A stretch of 7,841 nucleotides of DNA, taken from an uncultured Bacteroidota bacterium (lineage in GTDB: Bacteria > Bacteroidota > Bacteroidia > Chitinophagales > Chitinophagaceae). Below are positions 1 through 5,883 of this stretch, piece by piece (the first letter of the stretch is position 1; each line of letters begins with the position of its first letter). The translations under genes were made by a program, and so were the position numbers. The notes below the pieces were generated by a model. That model saw only the letters and a list, made by a program, of their open reading frames with translations. It made no database searches and was not told where the DNA came from. The DNA is taken from positions 1-7,841 of the forward strand of contig CAMLKS010000105.1 of NCBI GenBank assembly GCA_946480675.1. The letters are read 5' to 3'.

Positions 1-198
1 TTGCGGAGAGGCCCATGTGGCTTCTTTTGAATTAATGAGTTGTATCTGTTGGGCTATATTCTTTTTATTTTCTCTGAATTTGTTTGCTGAAAAAATGAAT
101 TCATCCAGTGCTACCGGATGCAAAGTGCTATCCTGCCGGGCATTGGCACTATGTATGGCCAATACACCGGCAAGCATGGCTATGATGCTGCGTTGCAT
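1..198 (-). CDS. TonB-dependent outer-membrane receptor, N-terminal fragment (runs off left edge)
   Basis: Only the first 66 codons are present, starting at the ATG at 198-196 and open to the window edge. Residues 1-20 form a Sec signal peptide: Arg3, a hydrophobic stretch, and a likely cut after Ala-Asn-Ala at 18-20. After a short linker, residues about 29-41 read VALDEFIFSANKF, which fits the TonB-box/plug entry of TonB-dependent receptors (compare the DTLVVTANRF pattern of BtuB), followed by a Lys/Asn-rich stretch and QQIQLI typical of the first plug strand. The plug follows almost directly after the signal peptide, so no carboxypeptidase-regulatory-like domain precedes it, unlike SusC-type receptors. 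Members of the family import siderophores, haem, cobalamin, metals or glycans through the outer membrane using TonB energy. The substrate cannot be told from this fragment. The gene lies 48 bp after the small membrane-protein gene on the same strand with no terminator between, so co-transcription is likely. Confidence 0.8.
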   Translation of the reverse strand, partial: MQRSIIAMLAGVLAIHSANARQDSTLHPVALDEFIFSANKFRENKKNIAQQIQLINSKEATWASPQ

Positions 199-246
199 GT
201 TGTTATTTTATTGGTAAGTAATGATTGCTGTTTCTTATCATTTTTG

Positions 247-753
247 TTATGAAAGAAACGCCTCCGGTGGCTGCAGGGCAACGGTGCGCCACCCGTGCGG
301 CATATGCAGGGTTATTGCCGGGAAACGGGCGACGGTGTGAGATGGATAATATGCAAGGCTGAATGTATGGGTTGGGAGCAAAACATCGAAACACCATTGG
401 TGTTGCCGGTTATGTTTGTTTTTTCCGTCATCATCATCATTTGCCAGCCACTTGAATAGTATTTTAAACAGCTTATTCTCCAGCTTGTCATAATGCCCTG
501 CCAGCACTACATAACCGTCTCGTTCATAGCAGTGTTTTATATCAAACATCTGCCCTTTGTATCTTACCTCATCATGTTTCATCCACACCAGGTCAGCATT
601 GCCTTTATAAGTTGCTTTGTCTATCACAATGGTGTCGCGCATGGCAATCGCTTTCCTGTGCTGGCGCACATAATAGTAACAGCCGGTACGGGCAATGTTC
701 CAGAATAAATAGCCGCATTGGTTCCAAAGCAGGATAAAGAGGACAAGGCCCAT
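247..753 (-). CDS. Uncharacterised single-pass membrane protein paired with TonB receptor
   Basis: I cannot name this protein. From the ATG at 753-751 it is 168 residues: a hydrophobic N-terminal segment (about 2-21), a basic/aromatic juxtamembrane stretch (YYYVRQHRKA, about 26-35), then a probably extracytoplasmic soluble part. Residues about 64-73 read RYKGQMFDIK, followed by a region ending DKLENKLFK (about 89-97). A run of four Asp followed by a Lys/His-rich stretch lies at about 106-118, and a Pro-Pro pair is near the C-terminus. From memory, small proteins with one N-terminal helix and a YxGxMYDI-like motif often sit next to TonB-dependent receptors in Bacteroidota, and this one is immediately upstream of such a receptor. 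The frame stays open to a TTG at 798-796, which would add 15 residues including a Lys before the helix. That TTG lies at the end of the T-run of the preceding gene's terminator, so I prefer 753. The exact start remains uncertain. Confidence 0.72.
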   Translation of the reverse strand: MGLVLFILLWNQCGYLFWNIARTGCYYYVRQHRKAIAMRDTIVIDKATYKGNADLVWMKHDEVRYKGQMFDIKHCYERDGYVVLAGHYDKLENKLFKILFKWLANDDDDGKNKHNRQHQWCFDVLLPTHTFSLAYYPSHTVARFPAITLHMPHGWRTVALQPPEAFLS

Positions 754-796
754 AATAAGCTTGCCAATATTTGATGGTATGGATATGCGGGGATGC

Positions 797-825
797 AAAA
801 AAAATGCCCTGTAAAATACAGGGCA
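797..825 (-). terminator. Intrinsic terminator of the Omp28-like gene
   Basis: On the minus strand a perfect 9-bp stem (825-817 pairing with 813-805) with a 3-nt loop is followed directly by eight T (804-797). It begins 29 bp after the stop of the Omp28-like gene. The plus-strand flank of the hairpin is A-rich, not T-rich, so it should work only in the minus direction. It separates the lipoprotein gene from the downstream membrane-protein/TonB-receptor pair. Confidence 0.85.
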
Positions 826-854
826 AATAAATAAAAGTTATTTGATAATGCCTA

Positions 855-1742
855 CTATTCGGTAACGTGTACTTCAGCAGCCTGTATCACTTCTTTGTCA
901 TTTCCTTCATTATTGTGAATGAAGGCTACCAGCTGACAGTTCTCCACTTTCCAGGTGTCTTTTACATTGAACCTGAAGGTACGCTCGTACACACGGCCTG
1001 CTGTTTTAGTAGCCAATGAATCCAGTACCGGTGAACCGTAGAATGGAGTGATAATATCTCTTAGTACGCTGTTGTGCTCATAGTCCAGTATCGGCTCTTG
1101 TTGGTCCAGCGATTTCTGAGCGTCGATTATCTTGTTTTCTATGATGGCTAATGTCAGGTTTTGTTTCTTATTTACATCCTCTGTATAAGCCACCTTTACT
1201 TTGGCCACTACATCTCTTGTTGTAGCGTTGTAGGTAGATGTGATGGTGATATTTACAGGCGTGCCTTTGGTTAGGTCTGTAGTTACTTTATTGCTCCAGG
1301 CGCCGGTACTGTATAAGTACGCGTTGTTCTCACTTGTTCTGTCCACGCCGGCTATCGGCATTTGCACGATACCGCCAAATATGGTTTTACCTACGTCAGA
1401 TGCATCGGCAGTACGGAAATCGTATTTCGATTTATCGTGCACCGGTTCTGCCTGGTTGAAGTCGAAAATATGGTAGGCAATAACGGCCACCTGGTTGGGG
1501 TGTTGCGATTTGATACCCGATTCGCCATAGATAAGCTTGTGGCCTTTGGGGCAAGGGGCACAGCTGGCACCTGTAAACTCTTCTATTAATGACATCCTGT
1601 TTTGCTTGGCTTCAACAGTAGCCATATAAGTAGTGTCTTCAGATACGCCACCACCTGTATTAATCAGCGGCCCTTTCTCTTCACACGAAACGAGGGTGCC
1701 GATAACAGCAGCCACACAAATGGGCAACAATACTTTTTTCAT
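855..1742 (-). CDS. Omp28-related outer-membrane lipoprotein with thioredoxin-like CxxC motif
   Basis: The product is 295 residues. It starts with a lipoprotein signal peptide: MKK, a hydrophobic core and the lipobox LVSC with Cys20 as the probable lipidation site, followed by Glu-Glu and a low-complexity Gly/Ser linker to about residue 40. Residues 54-67 (EEFTGASCAPCPKG) hold a thioredoxin-like CxxC (Cys61, Cys64) of the form usual in Omp28-related proteins, named after Porphyromonas gingivalis Omp28. A QMPIAGVDR segment (about 127-135) has Pro129 where thioredoxin folds carry the cis-Pro. Residues about 160-295 look like a beta-rich C-terminal domain and include YEHNSVLR (221-228), a motif I associate with this family. 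The likely location is the cell envelope, anchored by lipid, but the role is not established: a redox or binding function is inference from the CxxC. The gene is probably monocistronic, with its own terminator downstream and rbfA diverging 101 bp upstream. Confidence 0.85.
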   Translation of the reverse strand: MKKVLLPICVAAVIGTLVSCEEKGPLINTGGGVSEDTTYMATVEAKQNRMSLIEEFTGASCAPCPKGHKLIYGESGIKSQHPNQVAVIAYHIFDFNQAEPVHDKSKYDFRTADASDVGKTIFGGIVQMPIAGVDRTSENNAYLYSTGAWSNKVTTDLTKGTPVNITITSTYNATTRDVVAKVKVAYTEDVNKKQNLTLAIIENKIIDAQKSLDQQEPILDYEHNSVLRDIITPFYGSPVLDSLATKTAGRVYERTFRFNVKDTWKVENCQLVAFIHNNEGNDKEVIQAAEVHVTE

Positions 1743-1816
1743 TATTTATCAATGGATTTGAACCGACGAATTTAATGAAAGTACAGGAATTGGCTTATTA
1801 AAAATGCCTTTTCAAT

Positions 1817-1824
1817 TAACTTTA
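1817..1824 (+). promoter_or_regulatory. Possible -7 promoter box for rbfA operon
   Basis: TAACTTTA matches the Bacteroidota -7 consensus TAnnTTTG except for the last base and lies 19 bp before the rbfA ATG. The nearest TTGG that could serve as the -33 element is at 1790-1793, a spacer of 23 bp, slightly longer than usual. This is a weak assignment within the 101-bp divergent gap. No convincing box was seen for the opposite (Omp28-like) direction. Confidence 0.3.
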
Positions 1825-1843
1825 CCCGTAAATTGACACTACT

Positions 1844-2233
1844 ATGGAAGAAAGCAAGCGCCAGAAGCAGGTAGGCCAACTGGTAATGGAAGAAATGAGC
1901 GGTATTTTTCAGCGCGAGGGTATTAATGTAATAGATGGCGGCATGGTGTCTATATCTAAAGTAATGGTAACCCCCGACCTGTTGGAGGCACGTATATACC
2001 TCTCGCTTTTCCAAATAAAAGAGCCGGAAAAGCTGATGCACGATATAAAAGCACGTACCAAAGAATTTCGCAACCTGCTGGGGCAGCGCGTGAAGGACCA
2101 GTTGCGCCGCGTGCCAGAACTGGTATTCTTTAATGATGATACGCTCGACTATGTGTTTAAGATGGATGAGATATTCAAGAAGATAGAGGAGGAACGCAAC
2201 AGCCGTCCCCAAACAGGCGCAGCCGATGAATAA
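1844..2233 (+). CDS. rbfA: 30S ribosome-binding factor RbfA
   Basis: The product is 129 residues, the normal size for RbfA, a small cytoplasmic factor that binds the immature 30S subunit and helps processing of the 16S rRNA 5' end; it is also linked to cold adaptation in other bacteria. The sequence shows the type-II KH-like layout: a helix rich in charged residues (1-25), a beta-strand pair including SISKVMVTPDLLEARIYLSL (36-55), the helix around KEFRNLLGQRVKDQLRRV (73-90), and the family's C-terminal signature VPELVFFNDDTLDYVFKMDEIF (90-111). The last 15 or so residues are a charged, probably disordered tail. The ATG at 1844 gives the expected N-terminus. The stop codon overlaps the start of the next gene (ATGAATAA at 2226-2233), suggesting translational coupling to the permease. 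A minus-strand open frame across this gene (2404-1772) has no family features. Confidence 0.95.
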   Translation: MEESKRQKQVGQLVMEEMSGIFQREGINVIDGGMVSISKVMVTPDLLEARIYLSLFQIKEPEKLMHDIKARTKEFRNLLGQRVKDQLRRVPELVFFNDDTLDYVFKMDEIFKKIEEERNSRPQTGAADE

Positions 2234-3458
2234 AACACTGGTATGGCAACTGGCATTCCGATACCTGCGCGGCAAGCGCTCGGGCAATGCTGTGCCCATA
2301 CTATCGCGCATCAGCATGGTAGCTATTGGTGTTGCCAGTTGTGCCATGATTATTCTGTTTTCGGTATTCAATGGTTTCACCCACCTGGTGCGCGACCTGT
2401 ACAAGTCTTTTTATCCTGAAATAAAAATAACCGCGGCAAGGGGCAAGTTCTTCGCACCACCTACCGATGTATATAATATTATCACCGGTACAAAAGGCGT
2501 AGCAGCCTATACCCATGTGCTGGAAGATAATGTGCTGGTGACTAGCGAGGATGACCAACGCGTAGCTACCATAAAGGGTATAGATAAGGCCTACTTTAAG
2601 GTAAACAACCTGAAGCCCCACATCATACAGGGGCGCGATAGTGTTATATCCGTACCGGAAGCTACTGGCATTTTTGGTGCGCAGCTATTGATAGACCTGG
2701 GCCTGGATGTAGAAAATGCCTTCAGCAGTGTAATGCTCTACTACCCCAATGCGGAAACGGAAAATATGGCGCTGAACCCTACCAATGCTTTCCAGTCGGT
2801 AAGGGTACGTGCCGATGGCGCTTTTCGTGTGCAGGAGGATTTTGATGATAAGTATATATTGGCAGATATGCCGGTAGTGCAGTCGCTTTTCAATACGCCG
2901 GGTAAATACTCTTCTATTGAACTGAGCCTGGAACAAGGTGCAGATGCTGACGATGTAAAAAAACAACTACAAGAAAAGCTGGGTAACACATATAAAGTAG
3001 AAACCCGCTACGAGCAGAATAAAACGCTGTACATGGTGATGCGCAGCGAGAAGTGGGCCATATTCGCCATTTTGCTGATGGTATTGCTCATAGCCTCATT
3101 CAACATGGTGGGAGCGCTCTCTTTACTTGTAATGGAAAAGCAAAAGGATATGGCCATACTGAAAGCAATGGGTGCGGAAGGTGCTACAGTACGCAATATA
3201 TTTATGGCCGAAGGTATTTTATGGTCGCTGGTAGGTGGGCTGACGGGCTTAGTGCTTGGCATATTGATATGCCTGGGCCAGCAGCAGTTTCAATGGATAA
3301 AAATGCAGGGTTCATGGATAATAGAAGCCTACCCCGTAAGGCTACAACCTTTAGATGCATTGCTGATAATAGTGACGGTAGTATTGGTAGGCTTGCTAGC
3401 CTCATGGTATCCTGCCCTGCGTGCTGTAAAAACAGAAGCCAGCCTTAGAAGCAATTAA
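2226..3458 (+). CDS. LolC/LolE-family (FtsX-like) ABC transporter permease
   Basis: The product is 410 residues with the four-helix MacB/LolCE layout. Transmembrane segments lie at about 30-52, 278-302, 330-351 and 376-399. A large periplasmic domain sits between the first two (about 53-275). The EKQKDMAILKAMGA segment (304-317) is the family's typical cytoplasmic coupling region that contacts the ATPase, and ASWYPALRA (392-400) is the usual end of the last helix. Members with LolD-type ATPases extract lipoproteins from the inner membrane for transfer to the outer membrane; other relatives drive mechanotransmission without transport. No ATPase gene is in the window, so the partner must be encoded elsewhere. 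The family assignment is firm and the lipoprotein-sorting role is inferred. It overlaps rbfA by 8 bases and ends at a terminator beginning at its own stop codon. I recall the rbfA-permease order from other Bacteroidota. Confidence 0.9.
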   Translation: MNKTLVWQLAFRYLRGKRSGNAVPILSRISMVAIGVASCAMIILFSVFNGFTHLVRDLYKSFYPEIKITAARGKFFAPPTDVYNIITGTKGVAAYTHVLEDNVLVTSEDDQRVATIKGIDKAYFKVNNLKPHIIQGRDSVISVPEATGIFGAQLLIDLGLDVENAFSSVMLYYPNAETENMALNPTNAFQSVRVRADGAFRVQEDFDDKYILADMPVVQSLFNTPGKYSSIELSLEQGADADDVKKQLQEKLGNTYKVETRYEQNKTLYMVMRSEKWAIFAILLMVLLIASFNMVGALSLLVMEKQKDMAILKAMGAEGATVRNIFMAEGILWSLVGGLTGLVLGILICLGQQQFQWIKMQGSWIIEAYPVRLQPLDALLIIVTVVLVGLLASWYPALRAVKTEASLRSN

Positions 3459-3486
3459 AAAAGGCCTGCAACCTGCAAGCCTTTTT
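3458..3486. terminator. Bidirectional terminator between permease and argS
   Basis: An 8-bp outer stem (AAAAAGGC at 3458-3465 with GCCTTTTT at 3479-3486) continues, after one C/A mismatch, into a 4-bp inner stem (TGCA at 3467-3470 and 3474-3477) with a 3-nt loop. Each arm ends in five T on one strand, so the structure can stop transcription arriving from the permease (plus) and from argS (minus, stop codon 17 bp away). The convergent gene arrangement supports this reading. Confidence 0.8.
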
Positions 3487-3503
3487 AAACTTATAAAATC
3501 AAA

Positions 3504-5306
3504 TTACATTTTCTCAGGCAAGCGAATGCCCAGCAACTTCATGGCATTGCGCAGTGTTTGCGCGGTCATTACTATCAGCATCAGGCGCAGTTGTTTTTTC
3601 TCTTCATTCTCTGCCTTCGATATGCTGTGCTCATCGTAGAAAGAATTGAACTGTTGTGCCAATGCAAAGCAGTAGTTACATATCAGCGACGGGTTGTATT
3701 CATCTGCTGCGCTTTCCAGTATAGTAGGGTATTGCTCCAGCGATACCAGCAGTTTCTTTTCCGCAGGGGTGATGTCCTGTGTCAGTGCAAAGGAACGGAA
3801 GGTGTCTTTTTCCGGCAGCAGCGGCAGGCTTTCCTTACGCAGTATAGAGCAGATGCGCGCGTGTGCATATTGTATAAAAGTAGCTGTAAAACCGTGCAGG
3901 TCTATCGACTCCTTCGGGTTAAAAATCATTTTCTTCTTAGGGTCTACGCGCAGCAGGTAAAACTTCAATGCACCCATGCCTATAGTTTCATACAGTGCAG
4001 CCAGTTCCTCTTGTGAAAAGCCTTCTGTCTTACCCGCCTCTTCCGTTTGCTGGCGAGACATGTCAATCATCTCGTCCATCATATCATCGGCATCAACCAC
4101 AGTGCCTTCACGACTTTTCATACGGCCGCTGGGCAGTTCCACCATACCGTACGATAAGTGGAATACACCATCGGCACAAGGTTCACCCAGCTTTTGCAGT
4201 ATCAGTTTCAATACCTGCATATGGTAATTTTGTTCATCGCCTATCACATAGATAGATTGGTGCAGCCCGTTGAAGTCGTTGTACTTTAGTTGTGCTGTAC
4301 CCAGGTCTTGCGTCATATATACCGATGTGCCGTCGCTGCGTAGCAGTAGCTTTTGGTCCAGCCCATCGGCAGTAAGGTCTATCCATACGCTGCCGTCCTC
4401 TTTTTTAAACAGCACACCTTTTTTCAGCCCTTCTTCTACCAGGCTTTTGCCCAGCAGGTAGGTATTGCTTTCATAATACCATTTGTCGAAGTCTACGCCC
4501 AGCCTTTTATAGCTCACTTTGAAGCCCTCATACACCCAATTGTTCATCTGCTCCCACAGGGCATATGTTTCTTTGTCACCCGCCTCCCATTTGCGCAGCA
4601 GTTCCTGCGCTTCTTTCATAATGGGTGCGTCTTTTTCAGCAGTCGTCTCGTCCATCCCCTTTGCTACCAGTTCAGCCACTTCCTGTTTATAAGCATCATT
4701 AAAGCGCACATAATAATCGCCCACTAGGTGGTCGCCTTTTATGCCTGTAGTTTCCGGGGTAGCGCCATTACCATAGCGCATCCAGGCTATCATCGATTTG
4801 CAAATGTGGATGCCGCGGTCATTTATCAGGTTGGCTTTTATTACATCGTAACCGTTTGCTTTCAATATATCTGCCATGGCATATCCCAAAAAGATATTGC
4901 GCATATGGCCAAAGTGCAGTGGCTTATTGGTGTTGGGTGATGAGTATTCCACCATCACCTTTTTATTTTGCGGCGCTTTCAGGCCAAATTGTTCATTATT
5001 ATACTCCTGCGCCAGAAAATTGGCCCAATATTCGTCTTTTATGCTCAGGTTCAGAAAACCACTTACAATGGCGTAGCCGGAAAACAGCGGCACATTTTGC
5101 ACCAGGTATTCGCCCAGTGTTTTGCCCAGCTCGTCAGGCTTTTGGCGCAGCAGCTTTACAAAAGGGAACAAAACCACGGTATAATCGCCGGTAAACTCAG
5201 GTTTTGTCTGGTTTACGGTTATCATCGTTGGGTTTATCTCTGTTCCCGGAAATAAAAACTGTAGTGCCTGTTCCGTAGCCTGCCTTATTTGTGCCGCAAG
5301 AGTCAT
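3504..5306 (-). CDS. argS: Arginine-tRNA ligase (arginyl-tRNA synthetase)
   Basis: The product is 600 residues, a usual length for ArgRS, a class I synthetase that charges tRNA-Arg with arginine in the cytoplasm. Domains in order: the ArgRS-specific N-terminal tRNA-binding domain (about 5-90); the Rossmann catalytic core opening with VEYSSPNTNKPLHFGHMRN (119-137), whose HFGH at 131-134 is the HIGH signature; the core strand with INDRGIHICKS (161-171); the YVIGDEQNYH segment (353-362); and the second signature as MKSREG (396-401), in place of the KMSKS form, which ArgRS commonly varies. The C-terminal DALR-type helical anticodon-binding domain runs from about 475 to 600 (for example FIQYAHARICSILR, 477-490). 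The ATG at 5306 gives the expected N-terminus. The gene appears monocistronic: a promoter box at 5334-5327 and a shared terminator downstream. Confidence 0.97.
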   Translation of the reverse strand: MTLAAQIRQATEQALQFLFPGTEINPTMITVNQTKPEFTGDYTVVLFPFVKLLRQKPDELGKTLGEYLVQNVPLFSGYAIVSGFLNLSIKDEYWANFLAQEYNNEQFGLKAPQNKKVMVEYSSPNTNKPLHFGHMRNIFLGYAMADILKANGYDVIKANLINDRGIHICKSMIAWMRYGNGATPETTGIKGDHLVGDYYVRFNDAYKQEVAELVAKGMDETTAEKDAPIMKEAQELLRKWEAGDKETYALWEQMNNWVYEGFKVSYKRLGVDFDKWYYESNTYLLGKSLVEEGLKKGVLFKKEDGSVWIDLTADGLDQKLLLRSDGTSVYMTQDLGTAQLKYNDFNGLHQSIYVIGDEQNYHMQVLKLILQKLGEPCADGVFHLSYGMVELPSGRMKSREGTVVDADDMMDEMIDMSRQQTEEAGKTEGFSQEELAALYETIGMGALKFYLLRVDPKKKMIFNPKESIDLHGFTATFIQYAHARICSILRKESLPLLPEKDTFRSFALTQDITPAEKKLLVSLEQYPTILESAADEYNPSLICNYCFALAQQFNSFYDEHSISKAENEEKKQLRLMLIVMTAQTLRNAMKLLGIRLPEKM

Positions 5307-5326
5307 TTATGTGGTAATTTTGGCTG

Positions 5327-5334
5327 CAAAAGTA
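5327..5334 (-). promoter_or_regulatory. -7 promoter box for argS
   Basis: On the minus strand 5334-5327 reads TACTTTTG, a full match to the Bacteroidota -7 consensus TAnnTTTG, 20 bp upstream of the argS ATG. This predicts a short leader of roughly 10-15 nt. No clear TTTG -33 element was found at the usual 19-21 bp spacing. Confidence 0.55.
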
Positions 5335-5491
5335 CTTAACAGCGCGCGACTTTCGTAATTAAGGATATAGGATAGGGGTTATGCGTTATTTTTTTAATAT
5401 ATAAAGATTGTTTAGAGGTGATTGAACGCTTGCGAAACCATATGAATGAAAAAACATTTGGCTCCGGTCATAAATCATAAATATTTTTCCA

Positions 5492-5499
5492 TATCTTTG
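5492..5499 (+). promoter_or_regulatory. -7 promoter box for rpsO(-pnp)
   Basis: TATCTTTG matches TAnnTTTG perfectly, 40 bp before the rpsO start codon, implying a leader of about 30-35 nt. The sequence upstream is A/T-rich without a clear TTTG at the usual -33 spacing; a TTTG further up ends about 31 bp away, too far to count. This may be the main promoter for both rpsO and pnp. Confidence 0.6.
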
Positions 5500-5539
5500 C
5501 AGTCCGAAAAAGTGTCGTTATATACAAAAATTTGATGCA

Positions 5540-5812
5540 ATGTCTCATTTAACAGCTGAAAAAAAGGCAAACATTTTTAAAACCTTTGGTGGCAAAGAAA
5601 CTAATACAGGCTCTACAGAAGCACAAGTAGCAACGCTTACAGAGCGTATCAACCATATTTCAAATCACCTGAAAACCAACAAAAAAGATTTCTCTAGCCA
5701 ACGTGGCCTGATGATAATGGTAGGTCGCCGCAAGCGCCTGTTGCAATACATGAGCCGCACAGACCTGAACGGTTACCGTGCGCTGATCGAAAAGCTGGGC
5801 CTCCGCAAATAA
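5540..5812 (+). CDS. rpsO: 30S ribosomal protein S15
   Basis: The product is 90 residues, close to the standard 89 of S15, a primary 16S rRNA-binding protein of the small-subunit platform that also contributes to an intersubunit bridge. The sequence carries the family's conserved blocks: NTGSTEAQVATLTERI (22-37), then HLKTNKKDFSSQRGL (43-57), which holds the rRNA-contacting loop, and the basic MVGRRKRLLQYM (60-71). The ATG at 5540 gives the normal MSxLTAEKK start. An ATG five bases earlier (5535) is out of frame and reads only five codons. The gene is followed after 13 bp by a strong hairpin and then by pnp, the conserved rpsO-pnp order. In E. coli S15 and PNPase each repress their own mRNA; whether that applies here is unknown. 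Confidence 0.97.
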   Translation: MSHLTAEKKANIFKTFGGKETNTGSTEAQVATLTERINHISNHLKTNKKDFSSQRGLMIMVGRRKRLLQYMSRTDLNGYRALIEKLGLRK

Positions 5813-5825
5813 TTTATCTCGTTAC

Positions 5826-5862
5826 ACTATTCCCAACCCGGTGGTTGGGAATAGTTTTTTTT
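5826..5862 (+). terminator. Strong hairpin/terminator between rpsO and pnp
   Basis: A perfect 13-bp stem (5826-5838 with 5843-5855) has a 4-nt loop CGGT and is followed by T at 5855-5862, eight in a row. By structure this is a textbook intrinsic terminator 13 bp after the rpsO stop. It lies only 21 bp before the pnp start codon, so it must either leak, be regulated, or act as an RNA-processing or stability element as the E. coli rpsO-pnp spacer does. Confidence 0.85.
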
Positions 5863-5883
5863 AAACACATTTAATTTTTTATT

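Larger units (their letters stand above)
5307..5539. other. Divergent intergenic region argS/rpsO
   Basis: This 233-bp region is the longest non-coding gap in the window. Apart from one promoter box near each end it is A/T-rich, especially around 5388-5405, and shows no tRNA, repeat, stable hairpin or plausible small gene. Confidence 0.6.

Noticed and set aside
17..217. Plus-strand 66-codon open frame at the left edge
   Set aside because: It is the antisense shadow of the TonB-receptor N-terminus, whose signal peptide and plug entry on the minus strand are convincing.
493..708. Plus-strand 71-codon frame inside the membrane-protein gene
   Set aside because: Antisense to a better-supported gene with a membrane helix and operon context; it has no promoter or family features.
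1772..2404. Minus-strand 210-codon frame across rbfA and the permease start
   Set aside because: It lies antisense to two clearly conserved genes and its translation, rich in His, Tyr and Cys, has no recognisable motif.
3558..5255. Many plus-strand open frames (63-152 codons) opposite argS
   Set aside because: argS is intact with all its signatures; the opposite frames overlap one another in different phases and show no domain features.
5388..5405. A/T-rich tract in the argS-rpsO gap as a possible small RNA or origin element
   Set aside because: No hairpin, repeated box or terminator accompanies it; it is consistent with ordinary A/T-rich promoter-region DNA.
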